Positions 20,988 to 31,870 of a stretch of DNA of 64,000 nucleotides are shown here, one piece after another. Position numbers and translations under genes: made by a program. Under the pieces are notes generated by a model that saw only the letters and a list, made by a program, of their open reading frames with translations, ran no database searches and was not told the DNA's origin. Numbering within the stretch: position 1 is the first letter of the stretch; each line of letters begins with the position of its first letter. Source of the DNA: Strigamia acuminata (lineage: Eukaryota > Arthropoda > Chilopoda > Geophilomorpha > Linotaeniidae); contig OX442319.1 of assembly GCA_949358305.1 (NCBI GenBank), positions 1,302,001 through 1,366,000 of the forward strand, read 5' to 3'.

Positions 20988-22815
20988 GATCCGACCCGGG
21001 GCGCGTCCCGGCGCGGTCGGAGGACGGCCCTCGCCCCCAAAAACCACACTCCGGGTCACGTGGTCTCGCGCCCGACTCTTTCAGTTTTCCCGTTTTCAGC
21101 CCGTTACGGCCAAGGGCCGCAACGGGCCGTTACGGGATCGTGACGGGACCGACGGCGGCCCGTTAACGGCCCGTGCGGGCCGTTACGGGATCGTGACGGG
21201 ACCGTCACGATCCCGTCAACGGCTTGTACGGGCCGTTACGGGATCGTGACGGGACCGTCGGCGGCCCGTTAACGGCCCGCACGGGCCGTGACGGGATCGT
21301 GACGGGACCGTCGGCGGCCCGTTAACGGCCCGTACGACTCCATGCGGGCCGTTGACGGGCCGTTAACGGGCCGTTAACGGGCCGTTAACGGGCCGTTACG
21401 GCGTAAATCGAAAAAATCAACAACCGACAACACGTACGTGAAAACGCGTACAACATTCATAGACATTAATCTCGAATCCTGTTTCTGGTTTTACGCCGTT
21501 AACGGCCCGTTAACGGCCCGCGTGAGGTCGTACGGGCCGTCGGCGAGCCGAAGTCCGGGAACGAAGGCCGTTACGGGATCGTGACGGGACCGTCGGCGGC
21601 CCGTTAACGGCCCGCACAGGCCGTGACGGGATCGTGACGGGACCGTCGGCGGCCCGTTAACGGCCCGTACGACTCCATGCGGGCCGTTGACGGGCCGTTA
21701 ACGGGCCGTTAACGGGCCGTTAACGGGCCGTTACGGCGTAAATCGAAAAAATCAACAACCGACAACACGTACGTGAAAACGCGTACAACATTCATAGACA
21801 TTAATCTCGAATCCTGTTTTTGGTTTTACGCCGTTAACGGGCCGTTAACGGCCCGTTAACGGCCCGTTAACGGCCCGCACAGGCCGTGACGGGATCGTGA
21901 CGGGACTGTCGGCGGCCCGTTAACGGCCCGCACGAGCCGTGACGGGATCGTGACGGGACCGTCGGCGGCCCGTTAACGGCCCGCGCGGGCCGTGACGGGA
22001 TCGTGACGGGACCGTCACGATCCCGTCAACGGCTTGTACGGGCCGTTACGGGATCGTGACGGGACCGTCGGCGGCCCGTTAACGGCCCGCACGGGCCGTG
22101 ACGGGATCGTGACGGGACCGTCGGCGGCCCGTTAACGGCCCGCACGGGCCGTGACGGGATCGTGACGGGACCGTCGGCGGCCCGTTAACGGCCCGTACGA
22201 CTCCATGCGGGCCGTTAACGGGCCGTTAACGGGCCGTTACGGCGTAAATCGAAAAAATCAACAACCGACAACACGTACGTGAAAACGCGTACAACATTCA
22301 TAGACATTAATCTCAAATCCTGTTTTTGGTTTTACGCCGTTAACGGGCCGTTAACGGCCCGTTAACGGCCCGTTAACGGCCCGCACAGGCCGTGACGGGA
22401 TCGTGACGGGACTGTCGGCGGCCCGTTAACGGCCCGCACGAGCCGTGACGGGATCGTGACGGGACCGTCGGCGGCCCGTTAACGGCCCGCACGGGCCGTG
22501 ACGGGATCGTGACGGGACCGTCGGCGGCCCGTTAACGGCCCGCACGGGCCGTGACGGGATCGTGACGGGACCGTCGGCGGCCCGTTAACGGCCCGCACGG
22601 GCCGTGACGGGATCGTGACGGGACCGTCGGCGGCCCGTTAACGGCCCGTAGGACTCCATGCGGGCCGTTGACGGGCCGTTAACGGGCCGTTAACGGGCCG
22701 TTAACGGGCCGTTACGGCGTAAATCGAAAAAATCAACAACCGACAACACGTACGTGAAAACGCGTACAACATTCATAGACATTAATCTCGAATCCTGTTT
22801 TTGGTTTTACGTCGT
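20988..22815. repeat. GC-rich palindromic satellite with higher-order structure
   Basis: Long runs of GGGCCGTTAACGGGCC-type and GACGGGATCGTGACGGGACC-type words, each near-palindromic, fill 21060-22810. Four copies of a roughly 95-bp AT-richer spacer (GTAAATCGAAAAAATCAACA to GTTTTTGGTTTTACG) sit at about 21403, 21737, 22243 and 22719, so spacings are about 335, 506 and 475 bp. The last spacer runs straight into the 14.76-kb unit at 22816. A segment near 21548 carries AAGTCCGGGAACG, shared with the large units. No gene. Confidence 0.9.
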
Positions 22816-23149
22816 ATATCCTTTTCGCGGATTGGCGTCCGCGAAATCCGCATTTCGGGGGAGACTATTCTGCGGATTCCGGGTGGACCAAACTCTTCCG
22901 AAAAATGTCCGGGGTGGTGTTGGGAGTGTCGATAGACTGTTTTGTGTCAAGGTTGCCAATTTTCATGTAAGTATTGGAAGGTTCATTTCTGTGCATTCTC
23001 ATATATTTTTTTTCACAGGAGCAATGAGGCGCGATAAAGGGGGATCAAGCGAGAGTGAAAAAGATAAACTCGTTTACGTCTCAAATGCGCGTTCGCGATG
23101 GAATACGAACTTGGAATCGACTCCAATACGCGTTCGCGTCGCATACGAA

Positions 23150-25560
23150 CGCATTTACAACTCGTTTTCGACTTTGATTAAAAAGGAACAAATATGATTA
23201 AAAATCAACAAAAATATACAAAACTTGATAAGAAATGTATAAACATTGATTAGAAATCGACAAAAATCGACTGAAATCTGACAATAATCGAATAAAATCG
23301 GACAATAATCAATTCAGAATGACAAATAACAATTACAATTGGTAAAAATTGACCAAAAATACAGAAAAATCGATTAAAAACCAGCAAAAACAAACAGAAA
23401 ACGATTAAATCAATTAAAAATCAACAAATAACCAAAATTGCCCTCAACACACCCCAACAACCTTCCACCACTCAAATTACACCGGAAAAAAACAAATTCA
23501 AACCGAAAAATCAACAAAGAATGCCAAAAAAAATATTGCAAACAAAGAGATAAGATCAATTCTCGAGGCAAATTCTCACCACAAAACAACGCATCGCCGC
23601 CGACATCAACTTTTTAAATTTGAGAAACTCGCGTTTTCACGTGTACCGGTGCAGTACCGGGACCGCGGTACTTGTACTGCGGTATACATTTAAGTGTACA
23701 GTGCACAACACTACTGTTTATTTTTAATGATCCAATAAATAAAATTTGAAACAAAGTTGAGTGGAATTGTACGTTTCTCGTATATTAAAGTTTTTATTTT
23801 GTTTGTTTCCACTTAATTTTTTTTGTTCCATACTAGAATGGCGATTTGATACTTTTGTAGCTCGAATTCACTTCGTAAACGTGGTCGGTTTTCATCACGC
23901 GTCAATGCGCTCGTGCAATAGTATAGGCGCGCATGGCTTGATGCGCACAAAACTTGCAAAACTTGCACGGAATTTGGTCAATTTTTGACAAATTTCAGCA
24001 GATTTTTGCCTATATTTGACAAATTTCCACTGATTTTTGACAATATTTGACCCAACAACTGCGCCACGTTCCAGGCGCCGGTTTAGGCATTTTAGACCCG
24101 TTTTAGACCGTTTTAGATGGCGAAAACGTTCTCTCCATCATTTTCTACCCTTGGGTGAGGTTTTCAGCGTTCATGTTTGATGAAAAAGCTGTTTTCTAAC
24201 TAGCTGTCCCTTTGCTAGTTTTGGCGTCAGGTTTTAGCAACCTCCCGATCTGACTCTGTCGTCTGCACGACCTCCAAGACCGTTTTAGGGTTAATTTGAG
24301 TCAAATAATTTATTCTGGGGGTTGTTTTGGGTTTTTACAAGTGTGTTTTTGTAGTTTTTATTGGTTTCAAACATTGTCAATTCTTTATACAAGTGTAACT
24401 TTCATTTCTCTGTATTTTGAGAACTTTGCATTGCAGCAAAGTTCATTTCTTGCCCCTTAATTATTGTGTAATTGTTGGTTTTCAAGCCCGTTTTTTTAAC
24501 AATAACTTTATTTGAAGTGCCTATTGTTTCAGGCACGTGCTTCCACGTGCCTTTTATTGTTGAGCAATTTCTTGGGCAGTTGCGCTCCTGTTGCTAGCAT
24601 TGCCGCGCGTTCTCCGCGCGCGTACTCGCGCGTTTTGCATCACACACATTCGGGTTCAATGGCCTATCGCGGCGGCACATTGTGTGGCATAGCGCGGCAC
24701 GTTGCAATTACGTGACGTGGCACGTTGCTGTTACGTGACGCGATAGCCAGTATTTAAGCAGGGGATTCCATCATCGTTTACACAAATGCGCATTGCAACG
24801 TGGAGGCGCATTCGAGTCCTTTTCCCAAGCGTTGAAAAAGGACAAAACTCGTATTCGATTCGAAAGCGAATCGAATACGATTTTTGTCCTTTTTCAACGC
24901 AAAATTGTATTCGATTCGCTTTCGAATCGAATACGAATTTTGCCCTTCTTCAACGCGAAATCGTATTCGACTCGTTTTCGAGTCGAATGCGAATTTTGCC
25001 CTTCTTCAACGCGAAATCGTATTCGACTCGTTTTCGAGTCGAGTACGAATTTTGCCCTTCTTCAACGCGAAATCGTATTCGACTCGTTTTCGAGTCGAAT
25101 GCGAATTTTGCCCTTCTTCAATGCGAAATCGTATTCGACTCGTTTTCGAGTCGAATGCGAATTTTGCCCTTCTTCAACGCGAAATCGTATTCGACTCGTT
25201 TTCGAGTCGAATGCGAATTTTGCCCTTCTTCAACGCGAAATCGTATTCGACTCGTTTTCGAGTCGAATGCGAATTTTGCCCTTCTTCAACGCGAAATCGT
25301 ATTCGACTCGTTTTCGAGTCGAATGCGAATTTTGCCCTTCTTCAACGCGAAATCGTATTCGACTCGTTTTCGAGTCGAATGCGAATTTTGCCCTTTCTCA
25401 ACGCAAAATCGTATTCGACTCGTTTTCGAGTCGAATGCGAATTTTGCCCTTCTTCAACGCGAAATCGTATTCGACTCGTTTTCGAGTCGAGTACGAATTT
25501 TGCCCTTCTTCAACGCGAAATCGTATTCGATTCGCTTTCGAATCGTATACGAGATGGTCG
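23150..25560 (+). repeat. Left arm of the unit 1 inverted repeat
   Basis: Successive blocks have reverse complements in the right arm: 23150-23420 with 31690-31860, 23430-23630 with 30160-30340, 23700-24090 with 29380-30130, 24090-24785 with 28680-29400, and the 56-bp satellite with that at 27723-28640. Where compared the two sides differ only at scattered bases and by insertions. A perfect short hairpin GGCACGTGCTTCCACGTGCC lies near 24533. Confidence 0.88.
24838..25545 (+). repeat. 56-bp palindromic satellite, left arm
   Basis: Ten copies of a 56-bp unit with the dyad TTCGACTCGTTTTCGAGTCGAA joined by GAATTTTGCCCTTCTTCAACGCG-like spacers, preceded by variants with TTCGAAAGCGAATCGAA. The plus strand has no stop codon in any frame for over 690 nt, because the unit has none and 56 is not a multiple of three. 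Confidence 0.9.
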
Positions 25561-27722
25561 ATTTTTGTTTCCCGGACTTTGATTTGTATTCGAGTTGTTA
25601 CGAGTTCGTATTTTGATCGTATTCGTATTCGAATCGAATTCGAATCGTATTCGAATCGAATACGAATCGAATTCGAGTCGTATTCGAGATGGTCGATGAT
25701 TTCCACTCGCTCGTATACGCGTTGTATACGAGCTCGTATTTTGATCGTAATCGTAAACGAATCGTTTACAAGTCGTATACAAGTCGTATACGACGTGTAT
25801 ACACCTCGTATACGAACGAAGTTTGTGAAAACACAATTTCCAAATAAGACGTATGTGACTACTATGTGTTTTCATGTCGTAGTAAGTATCCGGTGGATTT
25901 TCCAAACTTCGTTCGTATACGAGGTGTATACACGTCGTATACGACTTGTATACGACTTGTAAACGATTCGTTTACGATTACGATCAAAATACGAGCTCGT
26001 ATACAACGCGTATACGAGCGAGTGGAAATCATCGACCATCTCGAATGCGACTCGAATACGATTCGAATACATCTCGAATACATCTCGAATACGAGTCGTA
26101 CGAGTCAAAGTCCGGGAACGGGTCATCGACTATCTCGTATTCGAGTTGTTACGAGTTCGTATTTTGATCGTATTCGTATTCGAATCGAATTCGAATCGTA
26201 TTCGAATCGAATACTAATCGAATTCGAGTCGTATTCGAGATGGTCGATGATTTCCACTCGCTCGTATACGCGTTGTATACGAGCTCGTATTTTGATCGTA
26301 ATCGTAAACGAATCGTTTACAAGTCGTATACAAGTCGTATACGACGTGTATACACCTCGTATACGAACGAAGTTTGTGAAAACACAATTTCCAAATAAGA
26401 CGTATGTGACTACTATGTGTTTTCATGTCGTAGTAAGTATCCGGTGGATTTTCCAAACTTCGTTCGTATACGAGGTGTATACACGTCGTATACGACTTGT
26501 ATACGACTTGTAAACGATTCGTTTACGATTACGATCAAAATACGAGCTCGTATACAACGCGTATACGAGCGAGTGGAAATCATCGACCATCTCGAATGCG
26601 ACTCGAATACGATTCGAATACATCTCGAATACATCTCGAATACGAGTCGTACGAGTCAAAGTCCGGGAACGGGTCATCAACTATCTCGTATTCGAGTTGT
26701 TACGAGTTCGTATTTTGATCGTATTCGTATTCGAATCGAATTCGAATCGTATTCGAATCGAATACTAATCGAATTCGAGTCGTATTCGAGATGGTCGATG
26801 ATTTCCACTCGCTCGTATACGCGTTGTATACGAGCTCGTATTTTGATCGTAATCGTAAACGAATCGTTTACAAGTCGTATACAAGTCGTATACGACGTGT
26901 ATACACCTCGTATACGAACGAAGTTTGTGAAAACACAATTTCCAAATAAGACGTATGTGACTACTATGTGTTTTCATGTCGTAGTAAGTGTTGTTTATCG
27001 ATGCCAAACAGTCCTCCGTACTTGTTTTGCGCATTTCTTTATGTATTACTGCATTATGCAGCCTAGTGTATTTATCAGGATTTATTTCATTATTTAACAT
27101 TGGGCATAATGCTGCCTGCATCATGTTAGCTTTAGTTTATTTTTCCCAACACCAGAGGGTGTCAATTGTATCTTTTACCACTTCCAACATGGCCGCGCAC
27201 ACGGATATGTGCACACTCATTCACTCCTGTATAGAAAAGGACTCTATATGTAAGAATATCTTTGTTTTTATTAAATGTTTATGATTTTAAATGCCTTATT
27301 ATTATTTAGAGCACCTTCAGTGCTTTCTAGTTCGTTTAATGCGCACATAAGCAGTTTTCTGCTGCGCGCACAGCAATTTGCGTTTTGGTCACGTCGCATT
27401 ATCGTTCGTGTCGGCGACACGACACCAAATTCAGCTTCCACGCGATTAATAAATCGTTTGCGCCGCTCTCCTCTGCTACAGTAAGTGTCCGGTGGATTTT
27501 CCAAACTTTGTTCGTATACGAGGTGTATACACGTCGTATACAACTTGTATACGACTTGTAAACGATTCGTTTACGATTACGATCAAAATACGAGCTCGTA
27601 TACAACGCGTATACGAGCGAGTGGAAATCATCGACCATCTCGAATGCGACTCGAATACGATTCGAATACATCTCGAATACATCTCGAATACGAGTCGTAC
27701 GAGTCAAAGTCCGGGAACGGGT
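25561..27722. repeat. Central 551-bp dyad repeats of unit 1
   Basis: The marker TATGTGTTTTCATGTCG recurs at about 25864, 26415 and 26966, a 551-bp period. Within each period a stretch of over 120 bases around CGAGCTCGTATTTTGATCG has its exact reverse complement, so each repeat can fold on itself. The DNA is made of TTCG, CGAA, GTATAC and TCGTA words. The third copy is interrupted by the solo LTR. Confidence 0.85.
26989..27480. mobile_element. Solo LTR, copia type
   Basis: A 492-bp segment beginning TGTTGTTTATCG and ending CTGCTACA is flanked by GTAAG on both sides (26984-26988, 27481-27485). The homologous site in unit 2 (about 48773) is empty. An ATGGCCGCGCACACGG block resembles those in the copia LTRs of this window. 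It is best explained by LTR-LTR recombination after insertion. Confidence 0.85.
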
Positions 27723-30700
27723 CATCGACTATCTCGTATTCGACTCGAAAACGAGTCGAATACGATTTCGCGTTGAGAAAGAAAGGGCAAAATTCGTACT
27801 CGACTCGAAAACGAGTCGAATACGATTTTGCGTTGAAGAAGGGCAAAATTCGTACTCGACTCGAAAACGAGTCGAATACGATTTCGCGTTGAAGAAGGGC
27901 AAAATTCGCATTCGACTCGAAAACGAGTCGAATACGATTTTGCGTTGAGAAAGGGCAAAATTCGCATTCGACTCGAAAACGAGTCGAATACGATTTCGCG
28001 TTGAAGAAGGGCAAAATTCGCATTCGACTCGAAAACGAGTCGAATACGATTTTGCGTTGAGAAAGGGCAAAATTCGCATTCGACTCGAAAACGAGTCGAA
28101 TACGATTTCGCGTTGAAGAAGGGCAAAATTCGCATTCGACTCGAAAACGAGTCGAATACGATTTCGCGTTGAAGAAGGGCAAAATTCGCATTCGACTCGA
28201 AAACGAGTCGAATACGATTTCGCGTTGAAGAAGGGCAAAATTCGCATTCGACTCGAAAACGAGTCGAATACGATTTCGCGTTGAAGAAGGGCAAAATTCG
28301 CATTCGACTCGAAAACGAGTCGAATACGATTTCGCATTGAAGAAGGACAAAATTCGCATTCGACTCGAAAACGAGTCGAATACGATTTCGCGTTGAAGAA
28401 GGGCAAAATTCGTACTCGACTCGAAAACGAGTCGAATACGATTTCGCGTTGAAGAAGGGCAAAATTCGCATTCGACTCGAAAACGAGTCGAATACGATTT
28501 CGCGTTGAAGAAGGGCAAAATTCGTATTCGATTCGAAAGCGAATCGAATACAATTTTGCGTTGAAAAAGGACAAAAATCGTATTCGATTCGCTTTCGAAT
28601 CGAATACGAGTTTTGTCCTTTTTCAACGCTTGGGAAAAGGACTCGAATGCGCCTCCACGTTGCAATGCGCATTTGTGTAAACGATGATGGAATCCCCTGC
28701 TTAAATACTGGCTATCGCGTCACGTAACAGCAACGTGCCACGTCACGTAATTGCAACGTGCCGCGCTATGCCACACAATGTGCCGCCGCGATAGGCCATT
28801 GAACCCGAATGTGTGTGATGCGAAACGCGCGAGTACGCGCGCGGAGAACGCGCGGCAATGCTAGCAACAGGAGCGCAACTGCCCAAGAAATTGCTCAACA
28901 ATAAAAGGCACGTGGAAGCACGTGCCTGAAACAATAGGCACTTCAAATAAAGTTATTGTTAAAAAACGGGCTTGAAAACCAACAATTACACAATAATTAA
29001 GGGGCAAGAAATGAACTTTGCTGCAATGCAAAGTTCTCAAAATACAGAGAAATGAAAGTTACACTTGTATAAAGAATTGACAATGTTTGAAACCAATAAA
29101 AACTACAAAAACACACTTGTAAAAAACCCAAAACAACCCCCAGAATGAATTATTTGACTCAAATTAACCCTAAAACAGTCTTGGAGGTCGTGCAGACGAC
29201 AGAGTCGGATCGGAAGGTTGCTAAAACCTGACGCCAAAACTAGCAATGGGACAGCTAGTTAGAAAACAGCTTTTTCATCAATCATGAACGCTGAAAACCT
29301 CACCCAGGGGTAGAAAATGATGGAGAGAACGTTTTCGCCATCTAAAACGGTCTAAAACGGGTCTAAAATGCCTAAACCGGCGCCTGGAACGTGGCGCAGT
29401 TGTTGGGTCAAATATTGTCAAAAATCAGTGGAAATTTGTCAAATACTGGCAAAAATCTGCTGAAATTTGTCAAAAATTGCCAAATTTTGGCGCAAGTTAC
29501 GTGAGGTTTGCGCGCATCCAACTATGACGAAAAATCCATGCGTGTGCACGCGCGATTTACTGGCGCGTTGGAAGCGTTAAAATAAATTTTTCCAATATCT
29601 AACACAATTTGCACCGAATTATGGCAATTTTTGACAAATTTACATGGATTTTTGCCAGTATTTGACAAATTTCCACGGATTTTTGACAATATTTGACAAA
29701 TTCCAGACAAATTTCAGACAAATTTCAATTAATTTTAGAAATTTTATGAGAAATTTCAGCAAATGTTTGAGGATTGAGGAAATCTTCTGAAATTTGTCAA
29801 ATATAGGCAAAAATCTTCTGAAATTTGTCAAATACAGGCAAAAATCTGCTGAAATTTGTCAAAAATTGCCCAAATTCCGTGCAAGTTTTGCAAGTTTTGC
29901 GCGCATCAAATCGTATGCGCGCCTATACTATTGCACGAGCGCATTGACGCGTGATGAACACCGACCACGTTTACGAAGTGAATTCGAGCTACAAAAGTAT
30001 CGAGTCGCCATTCTATGATGGAAAAAAAAAATTAAGTGTAAACAAACAAAATAAAAACTTTAATATACAAGAAACGTACAATTCCACTCAACTTTGTTTC
30101 AAATTTTATTTATTGGATCATTGAAAATAAACAGTAGTGTTGTGCACTGTACGCTTAAGTGTATACCGGCGATGCGTTGTTTTGTGGTGGGGATTTGCCT
30201 CGATAATTGATCTTTTCTCTTTGTTTGCAATATTTTTTTGGCCTTTTTTGTTGATTTTTCGGTTTGAAATTGTTTTTTTCCGGTGTAATTTAAGTGGTGG
30301 AAGGTTGTTGGCGTGTGTTGAGGGTAATTTTGGCGGTTTTTGGGTCGGGATTAGTGTTTTCTGCGATTTTTTATCGTTATTTGGGGTAACGCATGCGAAT
30401 CGCCGTCGATGCGTCGACCGTAGCAAGTGTGGTTGAAGTGATTTCGTTCATTCGTTATTTTAATGAAAATTAGGTATTTATTGTGACCACACGAGCACGT
30501 AGCAAGTGCGCGCGCAAGTTAAATGTGTAGAGGCCTGTGAGAAAATAAAACGTGCGTGGAAGCGGCGTAAATATTCTTTGGTGACTGCCATGGGTTTGTG
30601 CTTTGTCGTGGGCGCGATATGTCTGCGATATATATGCGTTAGGGATGAGAACGGGACCAATTTTCGGGTCCCGACCCGTCCCGGGTCCATTACGTTAGCG

Positions 30701-31870
30701 TAATACGCGCGTATGATTGCATAATTGAAATAAATCAGTATTAAGCCTAATATTAGGCCTAATAATGCTAAAATAAAGTAAAGAAACAACAATATTTTGG
30801 TCATACAGTGTAATTTACTTTTAATAATGAGTTTGTTGTTGTTGTTTATTTACTTTATTTTAGCATTATCAGGCTCAATATTAGGCTTAATAGTGATAAA
30901 TAACAACTGGAATTAGAAAATTGTCTCCGCCTCGCAGTACGAATTTAGCAACTGTAATCCCGTCCCGTCCCGTATCCGCATAGGGCAAACATTACCAGTC
31001 CAGTCCCTATCCCGGTCCGTTCTTATCCCTAATATGCGTGATGTAGCGCGTTTGCGCGCGCGATCTAGTGCGTTTGAGCGCGCGATGTAGCACCTTGAGC
31101 GTGTCCAAATGTGTACAGGTGCTCAAAAGATGTGCGAGGGCTTCACGTGCATACACGAAGCATAAACGTGAAGAAAACAGCAGAAGCAGTTGTGTGTGAT
31201 ATTTATAAAACCACATCACACAAGGGAATACTACTAATGATACAAAAAGCAATAAACTTTATGAATATTGAAATAAACTTACAAAATGGTGGAAAAAACA
31301 TGGCGTACTGCCTTGAATATATGCCGGGATGTTATCAATCTTCCGGGCCCCATGTGTGTTTGATTTTAGTCCTAATTTTGGTGTATTTTTTTTTTTTTGC
31401 CTTGGTTTTTCTCGTTTCTTGGAGAGTGCTGAGGCATGCCGAGGTGTTCTCGGGCGTGTGCGCCTGTTGAAGATCGAGCGTTTCATATTTTGTGTTTAAT
31501 AAGCCTACCGTGGTGCCTCGAGCGTTTATTAATTTCTCCACTCGAGGCACTTCACTAACACCTCCCCGGTGTTTAAACGAGTAGCGGCGCTTATTTGACC
31601 CCGGTGTTTACTGTTTAAAATTGTCGTGTGTTTTCAAAGTTCTTAATTTGTTTAAAAGCAAACAAAATGGATATTTGTTAATTTTTATTTGATTTTATCA
31701 ATTTCTATTGGTTTCTTGCTGATTTTTAATCGGTTTTTCTCTATTTGTGACAATTTTTGCCAATTTTAATCGTTATTTGTCATTCTGAATTGATTATTGT
31801 CCGATTTCAGTCGATTTTTGTTGATTTTTAATCATGTTTGTTCGTTTTTAATCAATTTTTGTCCCATGCC
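27723..31870 (-). repeat. Right arm of the unit 1 inverted repeat
   Basis: Reverse complement of the left arm, longer because of extra DNA at about 30340-31680 that includes a hAT MITE. It starts with 14 copies of the 56-bp satellite (27723-28640) against 10 in the left arm, so the copy number has drifted between arms. The minus strand is free of stops through the satellite. Confidence 0.85.
30640..31031. mobile_element. Ac-like hAT MITE, copy in unit 1
   Basis: Termini TAGGGATGAGAACGGGAC and the inverse of GTCCGTTCTTATCCCTA, flanked by a perfect 8-bp duplication ATATGCGT (30632-30639, 31032-31039). Ac-type hAT elements begin TAGGGATG and make 8-bp duplications. The 392-bp interior is a palindrome-rich AT segment with no transposase. 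Confidence 0.88.

Noticed and set aside
24838-25545. Regularly spaced palindromic repeats resembling a CRISPR array
   Set aside because: Spacers are the same in every unit, the DNA is eukaryotic, and the mirror copy in the other arm shows it is a satellite.
24786-25962. Long frames of 232-389 codons over the 56-bp satellite, and their counterparts at 27628-28672, 39546-40506 and 48916-49960
   Set aside because: They are rotations of one repeat read in three frames; no domain, no codon bias. Kept as a finding, not as genes.
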